From Pseudideonella sakaiensis (GTDB taxonomy: Bacteria > Pseudomonadota > Gammaproteobacteria > Burkholderiales > Burkholderiaceae_C), in contig NZ_BBYR01000003.1 in the NCBI RefSeq assembly GCF_001293525.1, forward strand, positions 1 through 64,000: a stretch of DNA of 64,000 bases. The letters run 5' to 3'. The notes below the pieces were generated by a model, which worked only from the letters and a program-made list of their open reading frames with translations, was not told the origin of the DNA and searched no databases. The position numbers were made by a program, and so were the translations under genes. Of the stretch, positions 19,014 through 28,296 are shown one piece after another. The stretch's first letter is position 1, and every line of letters starts with the position of its first letter.

Positions 19014-19522
19014 CAGGCCACCGTCGCGTCGGTCGTCGTGCGCGACGGGCGAACGCCGGCCGGCCGGCCGGACCCGGCCCGCAGCACCGCCTTCACGATG
19101 CGGGTGTGGGTACCGCATCGGCACAGGTTGTTCTCGAGCGCTGCGCAGACCTGCGCCTCGGTCGGACGGGGCGTGCGCGCCAGCAGGGCCGCCGCGGTCA
19201 TGACCATGCCGTTGATGCAGTAGCCGCACTGCACGGCCTGCTCGTCGATGAACGCCTGCTGCAGCGGATGGGGCTGCCGCGGGTTGCCGAGACCCTCCAG
19301 CGTGACGACCTTCAGCGCTCCGATCGCCGAAACGGGCAGGACGCAGCTGCGCACCGCGTCGCCGTCCAGCAGCACGGTGCAGGCGCCGCACTGGCCCAGG
19401 CCGCAGCCGAACTTCGGCCCCCGAAGTCCGCAGGCGCCGCGCAGCACGTAGAGCAGCGGGGTGTCCTCGTCCGCCTCGACGGCGACTCGTTCGCCGTTGA
19501 GGGCCAGTTCGTAGTGGGGCAT
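19013..19522 (-). CDS. [2Fe-2S] subunit of the molybdenum hydroxylase (IorA-like)
   Basis: Small electron-transfer subunit of 169 residues. The ferredoxin-type cluster ligands are C40, C45, C48 and C60 (GCGLGQCGAC, then SC). The second cluster, in the helical domain, uses C99 and C102 (CGYC) and C134 and C136 (LCRCGTHTR). The C-terminal tail after about residue 150 is unusually long and Arg/Thr-rich. It has no leader of its own and would move with the IorB-like partner, with which it overlaps by one base. Electrons would leave to an unknown acceptor. Confidence 0.92.
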   Translation of the reverse strand: MPHYELALNGERVAVEADEDTPLLYVLRGACGLRGPKFGCGLGQCGACTVLLDGDAVRSCVLPVSAIGALKVVTLEGLGNPRQPHPLQQAFIDEQAVQCGYCINGMVMTAAALLARTPRPTEAQVCAALENNLCRCGTHTRIVKAVLRAGSGRPAGVRPSRTTTDATVA

Positions 19523-19569
19523 GCCGTTTCCTTCGTCGTGGATGGGAGTGGGAGTGCGCCGCGGCCGCC

Positions 19570-21264
19570 TCAGGCGGGCGTGCGCGGGGGGGCGGCCGGC
19601 ACGAACCCGGCGCCCGGGTCCGGGTCGTCCGCGGACACCGGCCGCCCCGGGTCGGGCCGCTGCAGGAACACCCGCCCGATCGCGCAGACGCGGGAGTTCA
19701 TCCGCGCCAGGTCGTTGATCAGGTCCAGGTGCAGCGAGCTGGTGTCCATGCTCTCCGGCGTGCGCTCGCTCAGGCGGTCGAAGTGCGCGGCCTCGCAGGC
19801 GCGCTCGAGTTCGCCGAAGCGCTGCTTCATCTCGGACAGGGCCCAGGCGTCGCGCACGCTGCGGTGCAGGAAGACGCCGACCGCCAGCCGCATGCTGTCC
19901 ATCAGCCGCGCATGCAGCTCGCACAGCTCGTGCAGGCCCGCCGCCGACAGGCGGCGTCCCGCGCGGATCTTCTTCTTCTCGACGCGCTTCAGCGCGATCT
20001 CCACCATGTCGGCGACCTGCTCCAGGTTGATCGACAAGGTCAGCACCTCGGCCAGGCGCCGGGCCTCGTCGGCGCCCAGCGTCTCGCGCGGCAGGCGGGC
20101 CAGGTAGTGCTTGATCGACGAACACAGGGCATCGACGGTGTCGTCCAGCGCCCGCATCCGCTCCGACAGCTGCAGGTCGTCGCCGCGCAGCGCATCGACG
20201 AAGCCGCGCAGCATGGTCTCGACCACATCGGCCTGGTGGACCGCCAGCCGCGCCGCGCCGGCGATCGCCAGGCGCGGCACCGCCAACGACGCCGGATCGA
20301 GCTGGAAGGAGGGGAGCACCTGCGGTCCGACGGCGTCCACCGGCGCCGCGAGCCAACGGCGCAGCATCCGTGCGAGCCGCTCCGTCTGGGCGACGAACAG
20401 CAGCGCCACGCCCAGGTTGAAGGCGACATGGAAACCGATGACCTGCGACCCCGGCGCCAGGCCAGGGCCGGGGAGGGAGGGCAGGATGCCGGCCAGGAGG
20501 GGAGCCGACACCAGCGCCCCGCCCAGCCTGCAGAGCAGGTTGGCGAGCGCCAGCCGGCGCCCGTCCACCGACGCGCGGGACAAGGTGAGCACGGCGGCCA
20601 GGCCGCTGCCGATGTTGGCGCCGACCACCAGCGCACAGGCCGTGGACACCGGCAGGGCCTGCGCCGCCGCCAGCGTGGCCGTCAGCAGCACGATCGCCAG
20701 GCTGGAATAGGCTGCCAGCGTCAGCACGACGCCGGTCAGCACCGCCAGCATCGCGTCGTCCGCCAGCGTCGCCAGCAGCGCCCGCATCACCGGCGCGTGG
20801 ACCAGCGCGGCGGCCGCGTCCGAGATCAGGTGCAGGGCCAGCAGCAGCAGGCCCAGGCCGACGAGCCCGCGGCCGAGCTGGGCCGCCCCGCCCGTGGGCC
20901 GTCCCAGCAGCAGGGCCACCCCGCCGAGCAGCAGCAGCGGCGACATCCACGCCGGCTTCAGCGCCAGCAGCGCCGCCGCGAGGCTGGCACCGACGTCCGC
21001 GCCCAGCACGATCGCCAGGGCCATCGGCAAGGCCAGGATGCCCTGTCCCACGAAGCCGGCGACGAGCAGCGTCGTGGCGGTTCCGGACTGCAGCACCAAG
21101 GTGATCGCCATGCCGGTGGCCACCGCCGAGGCCCGGTTCGCGACCGCGCGCGCCACCAGGTAGCGCAGGCGGCTGCCGAAGCCTTCCAGGATCGCCGCGC
21201 GCAGGAACTGGGTGCTCCACACGAGCAGGGCGATCGCCGCGAGCAGGTTCAGCAGCTGCGCCAT
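19570..21264 (-). CDS. Na/Pi cotransporter family protein with PhoU-like C-terminus
   Basis: Inner-membrane protein of 564 residues. The first half carries the duplicated Na/Pi transporter repeat with QSGTATT near residue 60 and about eight to nine hydrophobic segments. The second half (from about 340) is a soluble PhoU-like helical region. This is the bacterial NptA/YjbB type, usually linked to phosphate movement and export. It starts five bases after the Bug protein gene and 47 bases before the [2Fe-2S] gene. Lying between a phosphonoacetate hydrolase and an oxidase, it probably handles the released phosphate or a phosphonate. Confidence 0.88.
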   Translation of the reverse strand: MAQLLNLLAAIALLVWSTQFLRAAILEGFGSRLRYLVARAVANRASAVATGMAITLVLQSGTATTLLVAGFVGQGILALPMALAIVLGADVGASLAAALLALKPAWMSPLLLLGGVALLLGRPTGGAAQLGRGLVGLGLLLLALHLISDAAAALVHAPVMRALLATLADDAMLAVLTGVVLTLAAYSSLAIVLLTATLAAAQALPVSTACALVVGANIGSGLAAVLTLSRASVDGRRLALANLLCRLGGALVSAPLLAGILPSLPGPGLAPGSQVIGFHVAFNLGVALLFVAQTERLARMLRRWLAAPVDAVGPQVLPSFQLDPASLAVPRLAIAGAARLAVHQADVVETMLRGFVDALRGDDLQLSERMRALDDTVDALCSSIKHYLARLPRETLGADEARRLAEVLTLSINLEQVADMVEIALKRVEKKKIRAGRRLSAAGLHELCELHARLMDSMRLAVGVFLHRSVRDAWALSEMKQRFGELERACEAAHFDRLSERTPESMDTSSLHLDLINDLARMNSRVCAIGRVFLQRPDPGRPVSADDPDPGAGFVPAAPPRTPA

Positions 21265-21269
21265 GGCCT

Positions 21270-22247
21270 TCAGTCGAGCTTGGTGCCGGCGTTCTTCACG
21301 ACCTGGCCCCAGCTGCGCAGCTCGCTGGCCATGAACCGCGCGAACTCGGCAGCCGTGCCGCCACCGGGCTCGGCGCCGTCGGCAGCGAGCGCGCTGCGCA
21401 CGCCGGGCTTCTGCAGGGCCAGCCGCGTGGCCTCGCCCAGGCGGTCCAGCACGGGCCTGGGCGTGCGCGCCGGCGCGACCAGGCCGGCCCAGGAGGTGAC
21501 GGAGATGCCCTTCACGCCGCCCTCCTGCATCGTCGGCAGGTCGGGGGCCGCGCTCGAGCGCCGGTCCGAGGTCACCGCGATGCCCTTCAGCTTGCCGCTG
21601 CGCACCAGCGAGATCGCGCTGGGAATGGTCTCGAAGGCGAACTGGACCTCGTCGGCCATCACCGCCAGCATCGCCGGCCCGCCGCCCTTGTACGGCACGT
21701 GGGTCGCCTCGACCTTCACGTCCTGCTTGAAGATCTCGCCGGCCAGGTGCCCGGGCGAGCCCGTTCCGGCGGACGAGAAGTACAGCTTGCCGGACTGGCG
21801 GCGTGCAAAGTCGACGAAGCCCGGCACGCCGTCGACCGGCGAGCCGGGGGGCACCATCAGCACCAGCGGGTACTTGGCCACCAGCATGACCGGCTCGAAG
21901 CTGTCGAGCGGGTGGAAGCGCGTGTTCGGGTAGAGATGGGGGTTGATGGCCTGGCTGCTGACGGTGGCCATGAACACGGTGTAGCCATCGGCAGGCGCCG
22001 TCGCGACCGCTTCCGCCGCGATGTTCCCCGCCGCGCCGGGTCGGTTGTCGACGGTGACGGTCTGGCCGAGGATCTCGGACATCGCCTGCGACAGGACCCG
22101 GGCCAGCTTGTCGGTGGACCCTCCGGGCGCGAATCCCACGACCATGCGGATCGGCTTGGTCGGGTAGGTCTGGGCGCCGGCGGCGCCGGCCAGGCAGGCG
22201 GCGACACAGGCGAGCGCGAACAGGGTCGTCGGGCGGGTCATGGGCAT
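21270..22247 (-). CDS. Bug-family tripartite tricarboxylate transporter binding protein
   Basis: Periplasmic solute-binding protein of 325 residues with a Sec signal peptide (cleavage near GAAGAQ). Family features are YPTKPIRMVVGFAPGGSTD and DNRPGAAGNIAAEAVA near the N-terminus and PLVLMVPPGSPV in the middle. The ATG at 22247 has GGAGA just upstream. Bug proteins bind carboxylates and related small acids. The membrane TctA/TctB partners are absent here. It lies directly after the phosphonoacetate hydrolase gene, so phosphonoacetate or a related phosphonate acid is a plausible ligand. Confidence 0.92.
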   Translation of the reverse strand: MPMTRPTTLFALACVAACLAGAAGAQTYPTKPIRMVVGFAPGGSTDKLARVLSQAMSEILGQTVTVDNRPGAAGNIAAEAVATAPADGYTVFMATVSSQAINPHLYPNTRFHPLDSFEPVMLVAKYPLVLMVPPGSPVDGVPGFVDFARRQSGKLYFSSAGTGSPGHLAGEIFKQDVKVEATHVPYKGGGPAMLAVMADEVQFAFETIPSAISLVRSGKLKGIAVTSDRRSSAAPDLPTMQEGGVKGISVTSWAGLVAPARTPRPVLDRLGEATRLALQKPGVRSALAADGAEPGGGTAAEFARFMASELRSWGQVVKNAGTKLD

Positions 22248-22323
22248 GTCTCCAGGGTCGTTTTTCGGGAGCCGGTCGGGCACCGCCACCGGCCAGGGCG
22301 GCATCGCGTCGCGCAGGCGCGGC

Positions 22324-23565
<1,242 letters not shown>

Positions 23566-23599
23566 TCAAAGAACAAACTATCGAAAATATCTGCCCCAC

Positions 23600-23618
23600 C
23601 CGTGATCAAAACTCACGG
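23600..23618. promoter_or_regulatory. LysR-type operator between phnA and its regulator
   Basis: A 19-base inverted repeat, CCGTGA-N7-TCACGG, contains the T-N11-A pattern of LysR-family sites. It sits 10 bases before the regulator ATG and 55 bases from the phnA ATG in an AT-rich gap. It may serve both autorepression and phnA induction. Confidence 0.6.
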
Positions 23619-23628
23619 ATAGTTCGCC

Positions 23629-24519
23629 ATGCCCCACCGTCTCCCGCCGCTCAACGCCCTGCGCGTCTTCGAGGTGGCCGCGCGCGCGGCCAGCTTCACC
23701 GACGCCGGCCGCGAGCTGAGCCTGACGCACGGCGCGATCAGCCGCCAGATCCAGCTGCTGGAGCAGGCGCTGGGGCAGCCGCTGTTCCAGAAGGAGGGCC
23801 AGCGCATGGTGGCCACGCCGCACGCCAAGGCCTTCGCGCGCGAGATCAGCGCCGCCTTCGACCACATCGCCGATGCCGCGACCCGCTACGGCAAGCGGGT
23901 CACCAGCCCCGTCATCCGGATCAACGCGCCCGCCACGTTCGCGATGCGCTGGCTGATCCCCAGGCTGGCGCACTTCCGCTCGGATCACCCCGAGGTGGAG
24001 GTGCGCGTCTCGACGGCCTTCAGCAACGAGCCCTTCCTGCGCGGCAGCTTCGACCTGGTGATCCGCCGCTCACCGGGCGACGCGATGCACTTCGAGTCGC
24101 AGCCGCTGTTCCAGGAATGGTCGACGGTGATCGCGAGCCCCCAGTTGCTCGCGCAGGGCGGCCTGCGCCATCCGGCCGACCTCGCCGGCGCCACGATGCT
24201 GTCGACGGAATCCCGGCCCGGCGACTGGGAACAGTGGCTGGCCATCGCGGGCGTGGGCGCCTTGCGCTCCGCCCAGCTGCTGCGCTTCGACCACTTCTTC
24301 GTCACGCTGCAGGCCATCATCGACGGCATGGGCGTGGGCATCGGCACCTTCCCCACGCTCGACGGCGAGCGCGCGGCCGGCCGCATCGCCACGCCTTTCG
24401 CTCACCTGCGCGCGCCCGGCGACACCTACTACGTGCTGCTGCCGCGCGATTCCGACAAGCCGCGCCACCTGCGCCTGTTCCAGGCCTGGCTCCAGGCGCT
24501 GCCGGCCGCGGCCGGCTGA
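23629..24519 (+). CDS. LysR-family regulator, divergent from phnA
   Basis: Transcription factor of 296 residues. The N-terminal helix-turn-helix (PLNALRVFEVAARAASFTDA and LTHGAISRQIQLLE) is the GcvA-like subtype, followed by the two-lobe effector-binding domain. Its divergent orientation and the T-N11-A site upstream make it the likely regulator of the phnA operon, as PhnR is in phosphonoacetate-degrading pseudomonads. The effector is presumably phosphonoacetate or a precursor, by analogy. Confidence 0.88.
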   Translation: MPHRLPPLNALRVFEVAARAASFTDAGRELSLTHGAISRQIQLLEQALGQPLFQKEGQRMVATPHAKAFAREISAAFDHIADAATRYGKRVTSPVIRINAPATFAMRWLIPRLAHFRSDHPEVEVRVSTAFSNEPFLRGSFDLVIRRSPGDAMHFESQPLFQEWSTVIASPQLLAQGGLRHPADLAGATMLSTESRPGDWEQWLAIAGVGALRSAQLLRFDHFFVTLQAIIDGMGVGIGTFPTLDGERAAGRIATPFAHLRAPGDTYYVLLPRDSDKPRHLRLFQAWLQALPAAAG

Positions 24520-24565
24520 ACGCCGGCAGGCCGCCCGCGCCCGATCCGCCCGCGGCCCGCGCTGC

Positions 24566-25507
24566 TCAGCCCGCGGCCCGCCCGTCGCCGGCCAGGCGCG
24601 CCGCCTGCGCCGCGACCTGCTCGCGCAGCCAGCGGCTGGCCGGGCTGGCGTGGTTGCGCTCGTGCCAGAGCTGGTAGAAGCGGATCGGCGGCAGCTCGGC
24701 GGGCGCCGGCACCACCACCAGCGGCAGCATGCGCGCGTGGTGCTCGGCGAAGCGGCGCGCGGTGGTGAAGACGAGGTCGCTGTCGAGCAGGGCCAGCGGC
24801 GCGAGGTTGAACTCGGGCAGGGTCGCGACGATCTGCCGCTGGTAACCGGTCTTCGCGAGCTCGCCGTCGATCGGCCCGCTGCGCGGCTGCGAACCGGTGT
24901 GCGGGGCCAGGTGGCGCAGCCGCAGGTAGCGCGCCAGCGGGAGCCGCCGCTCCTGGGCCTGCGGGTGGCCGCGGCGCATCAGGCAGACCACCTCGTCGGT
25001 GTAGAGCGCACCGATGCGCAGGTCCTCGCGCGGCCGCGGGTCGTTGTTGATCACCAGGTCGACGCCGCCCTCGTCGAGCGCACGGGCCAGGTCGAAGCCG
25101 GCCTCGGCCGGCCGCACGTGGGCCGTGATGCGCGGGCTGGCGTCGCTCAGCCGGCGCACGAGCCCGGGCAGGAAGTCCGGCGGCAGGCAGTCGGAGCAGA
25201 CGATGTGGAAGGCGCGCTCGGCGCGCGCCGGGTCGAAGCGCGTGCCGCCCTCCAGCCGTGCCACCTGGGCCAGGATCTCGCGCAGCGGCTCGCGCAGGCC
25301 CTGGGCGCGCTCGGTCAGCACCATGCGCGCGCCGCTGCGCACCAGCAGCGGATCGGCCAGCAACTCGCGCAGCCGCAGCAGCTTGCGGCTGACGGCCGGC
25401 TGGGCCTGGCCGGTGGCCTCGGCCACGCGGGTCACGCTGCGCTCCTGCAGCAGCAGGCCGAGCAGCCGCAGGTCGTTCAGGCTCAGCGCCTGCAGGTCGT
25501 CGGACAT
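24566..25507 (-). CDS. LysR-family regulator
   Basis: Transcription factor of about 313 residues. The helix-turn-helix is in LQALSLNDLRLLGLLLQERS and AQPAVSRKLLRLRELL, with a periplasmic-binding-protein-like effector domain after residue 95 (FHIVCSDCLPPDF). The subtype is nearer NodD/LinR than GcvA. ATG at 25507 was chosen; ATGs at 25516 and 25540 are alternatives. It is divergent from the thioesterase gene with a gap of 185 bases, so it may regulate that gene. The effector is unknown. Confidence 0.87.
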   Translation of the reverse strand: MSDDLQALSLNDLRLLGLLLQERSVTRVAEATGQAQPAVSRKLLRLRELLADPLLVRSGARMVLTERAQGLREPLREILAQVARLEGGTRFDPARAERAFHIVCSDCLPPDFLPGLVRRLSDASPRITAHVRPAEAGFDLARALDEGGVDLVINNDPRPREDLRIGALYTDEVVCLMRRGHPQAQERRLPLARYLRLRHLAPHTGSQPRSGPIDGELAKTGYQRQIVATLPEFNLAPLALLDSDLVFTTARRFAEHHARMLPLVVVPAPAELPPIRFYQLWHERNHASPASRWLREQVAAQAARLAGDGRAAG

Positions 25508-25692
25508 GGGCCTCATCTTCGCAGACACGGCCACGGACACGGACGCAGGCCCGACCCGCCCCGAGCCCCGAGGACGCGGGCACTGTCACCCCGGCGCCAG
25601 CCGGGGGCGCGGCCGCCCCGCAGAATCGGCCGACGAGCCCGCCGGGCCGCCCCCAGGGCGACAGCCGGCGTGCGCAGCACGGAGCCTGCCTG

Positions 25693-26571
25693 ATGAACGC
25701 CCCTCCCCTCTTCCCCGACGTCGACCGGCCGACCGAGGCAGCCACGCCGCTCCCGCTCGCGCAGTGGCTCGCCCGGCGGCGTACCGAGCGGGTGTCCGAC
25801 GACGCCGTGCGGGTGCAGCTCGACATCGGCGCGGACTGGCTGCAGGGACGCACCGCCTTCGGCGGCCTGACCGGCGTGCTCGGCCTGCAGGCGATGCGCG
25901 ACGCCGCCACCGCAGCCGGCACGCCCGGCGCTGCCGCCCCGGCGCTGCGGGCGCTGCAGACCAGCTTCGTCGGCCCGCTCGGCGAAGGTCCGGCCACGCT
26001 CGACGCGCATCGGCTGCGTGCCGGGCGCAACCTCAGCCAGTTCCAGGTCACGCTGCGCCAGGACGGCCGCGTGACGGCGGTGCTGCTCGGGGTGTTCGGC
26101 ACCGAGCGCGCGTCGCAGATCCCACCGGTGGCGCCGCGGGCGCCGCACACCGGCTTCCTCCCGAGCGCCCGGCCGCCCGCGTCCGGCGAGCCGGCCTTCC
26201 GCGCGCAGTTCGACTTCTGCTGGGAATCCGGGCCGCCACCCGGCAGCGGCGGCCAGGGCCTGGACAGCCGCATCCACATGCGCCTGCGCGAGCGCGCCGG
26301 CCTCGACGACGAGCTGCTGGCGGTGCTGCTGGCCGATGTCCCGCCGACGCCGGCGACCGGCCACGTGCGCGGCCCGGTGCCGGCCAGCTCGGTGACCTGG
26401 GCGCTGGAGATGCAGCCGCTGCCGCCCGGCCTGCCGGCGGACGGCTGGTGGCGCAGCGACAACGAAAGCATCGCGGTGGCCGGCGGCTACGCCAGCCACG
26501 CGGCCCGGCTGTGGGCCCCGGACGGCACGCTGGCGGCGCTGTCCTCGCAGCTGGTCGCGATCTTCGCCTGA
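25693..26571 (+). CDS. Acyl-CoA thioesterase-like protein
   Basis: Cytoplasmic protein of 292 residues with a TesB-like double hotdog layout. The N-terminal hotdog has DWLQGRTAFGGLTGVLGLQAM and LQTSFVGPLGEGPATL. The C-terminal one ends with SIAVAGGYASHAARLWAPDG and LSSQLVAIFA. The family hydrolyses acyl-CoA thioesters; chain-length preference is not visible. It is divergent from a LysR gene that may control it and convergent with the YeeE/YedE gene. Confidence 0.8.
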   Translation: MNAPPLFPDVDRPTEAATPLPLAQWLARRRTERVSDDAVRVQLDIGADWLQGRTAFGGLTGVLGLQAMRDAATAAGTPGAAAPALRALQTSFVGPLGEGPATLDAHRLRAGRNLSQFQVTLRQDGRVTAVLLGVFGTERASQIPPVAPRAPHTGFLPSARPPASGEPAFRAQFDFCWESGPPPGSGGQGLDSRIHMRLRERAGLDDELLAVLLADVPPTPATGHVRGPVPASSVTWALEMQPLPPGLPADGWWRSDNESIAVAGGYASHAARLWAPDGTLAALSSQLVAIFA

Positions 26572-26595
26572 CGCGGCCCGGCCGGGCCGCGGCGG

Positions 26596-27711
26596 TCAGG
26601 CGCTCTCGGCGAGCCGCCGCTGGCGGCGCAGCGCGAGCAGCGCGCCGCCAACCATCGCTGCGGTGGCCAGCAGCGCTCCGACCGAGAGCATGCCCAGCCC
26701 GGTGACGCCCTGGCCGATCGAGCAGCCGAGCGCGGTCACGCCGCCGAAGCCCATCAGCAGGCCGCCGGCCGCATGCTCGACGAACTCGCGCGGGGTGCGG
26801 AAGGACTCGAGCCGGAACTCGCCGCGCAGCCGCGCGCTGACGAAGCTGCCCAGCAGCACGCCGAGCGCGACCAGCACGCCGAAGCTGGCGAGCAGGTTCC
26901 GGTCCGACCACAGCGTCAGCAGGTCCAGCGCATGCGCCAGCGGGCCGGTGAAGCTCAGGCCCTCGGGCCGGCGCGACTGCGTGCCCAGCCAGACCTCCTC
27001 CAGCGTCTCGGGATGCTCGGCCAGGTGGCCGACGTGGCCGGTCAGGAACCAGGCCGCCACCACCAGCAGGCCGACCGCCGCACCACCGACCCAGTGGCTG
27101 GGCTCGATCACCCGCCGCTGGCGCCAGAGGAAGCCGGCGGCCGCGACCAGGACCACGGCGACCACGGCCCAGCGCAGCAGCCCGGCCGGCTGGCCGGACC
27201 AGGCCGCCAGCAGCGAGCCGGCGTCCTGCGGATGCGGCAGCTCGATCGCGAAGCGGTCCAGCCCCTGCGCGCGCCAGCCGGCGAACAGGCCGCGCAGCGT
27301 CATCTGCGCGGCGATGCCGGCCACCAGCAGGGTCACGACGCAGCGCAGGTTGCCGGCGCCGGTCTTGACCAGGCTGCGCTGCGGGCAGCCGCCGGCCAGC
27401 ACCATGCCGTAGCCGAACAGCAGCCCGCCGACCACGCAGGACAGCCACGGCAGCCGCGGCGCCCAGGGCAGGCTGCGCGTCGCATCGACGACCTGCTGCG
27501 ACACCAGCCACTGGCAGCCGAGCGCGGCCACCGCGACGGCCAGCACCCAGGTGGCCACGCGCGCCTTGCCGCCGAACAGGAACCAGTCGGCGACAGCGCC
27601 GCGCACGCAGAAGCGCGAGGCCTGGCCGGCGGCGCCGAGCAGGAGTCCGATCACGAGGCCGCCCCAGAGAACGGCGAGGGTGGCGGTGGCAGGGCTGAGC
27701 GGCTCGGACAT
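26596..27711 (-). CDS. YeeE/YedE family transporter (thiosulfate-type sulfur uptake)
   Basis: Inner-membrane protein of 371 residues with about nine to ten hydrophobic segments. It has the three conserved Cys-containing loops of the family: RFCVRGAV, AGGCPQRSLVKTGAGN and ALGCSIGQGVTGLG. In the characterised relative TsuA these line the thiosulfate path. ATG at 27711 starts the family-typical MSEPLSPA; the longer frame to 27810 is unlikely. No TusA-like sulfur carrier gene follows it, unlike in many bacteria, so its link to sulfur metabolism rests on family membership. Confidence 0.87.
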   Translation of the reverse strand: MSEPLSPATATLAVLWGGLVIGLLLGAAGQASRFCVRGAVADWFLFGGKARVATWVLAVAVAALGCQWLVSQQVVDATRSLPWAPRLPWLSCVVGGLLFGYGMVLAGGCPQRSLVKTGAGNLRCVVTLLVAGIAAQMTLRGLFAGWRAQGLDRFAIELPHPQDAGSLLAAWSGQPAGLLRWAVVAVVLVAAAGFLWRQRRVIEPSHWVGGAAVGLLVVAAWFLTGHVGHLAEHPETLEEVWLGTQSRRPEGLSFTGPLAHALDLLTLWSDRNLLASFGVLVALGVLLGSFVSARLRGEFRLESFRTPREFVEHAAGGLLMGFGGVTALGCSIGQGVTGLGMLSVGALLATAAMVGGALLALRRQRRLAESA

Positions 27712-27843
27712 CGGGCGGGGCGGGGTTGCGCGGACAAAACCCCGGATTGTGCGGCTTTCCTCACACCGGCCACCGGGCGCCCGCGGGCAAACGCCGAGCC
27801 GGGGCGGCACCGATCATGCTTAGCATCCCGCGTCGCCTGCAGC

Positions 27844-28296
27844 ATGCGCGGCCGCCGAGGGGCGGCGGCCCGCCGCGCGGGCCGGTGGGTGGTCCGCGTG
27901 TCCTCGTCCTTGCTGTGCCTGCTGAGCCTTGCCGGGCTCGTCGTCCTCGTCCATCGCCGCCGCGGGCAGCGCGGCGAAGAGCTGCTTCGCCGCGAGGCGC
28001 GCGGGCCGCTGCGCCGCGAGCTGCGCCGCGCGACCGGCATGCAGGTGCACGACGACGGCCTCGGCGGTCGGTCCTTCCCCACCCCGATCGAGACGCGGCG
28101 CCTCACCTGGCTGTGCTGGGAACTGCCGCTGTGGTCGCGCCTGGAGAGCATCGGCCTGCCCTGCGGCAGCGAAGCGCGCCTGCACGAGCTCGGCGCGGAC
28201 GAGTTCGACCGCCATTTCGCGCCGGCCTTCCAGCGCGCGATGCCGCCAGCGGCGCCGGTCCGCCGCGGCCGTCAATCGATGTCGTCGGCCACGTAG
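27844..28296 (+). CDS. Hypothetical membrane-anchored small protein
   Basis: A possible protein of 150 residues (135 if a GTG at 27889 is the start). It has an Arg-rich N-terminus, one hydrophobic segment (SSSLLCLLSLAGLVVLV) and a soluble C-terminal domain with aromatic residues (RRLTWLCWELPLWSRLESIG). The composition is more protein-like than the opposite-strand frame. I recognise no family. It overlaps the 3' end of the convergent MFS gene by 25 bases, which is unusual and lowers confidence. Confidence 0.5.
   Translation: MRGRRGAAARRAGRWVVRVSSSLLCLLSLAGLVVLVHRRRGQRGEELLRREARGPLRRELRRATGMQVHDDGLGGRSFPTPIETRRLTWLCWELPLWSRLESIGLPCGSEARLHELGADEFDRHFAPAFQRAMPPAAPVRRGRQSMSSAT

Noticed and set aside
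27820..28275. Minus-strand 151-codon frame opposite the small membrane protein
   Set aside because: Ala/Arg/Gln-rich with no recognisable domain; the plus frame is more protein-like.
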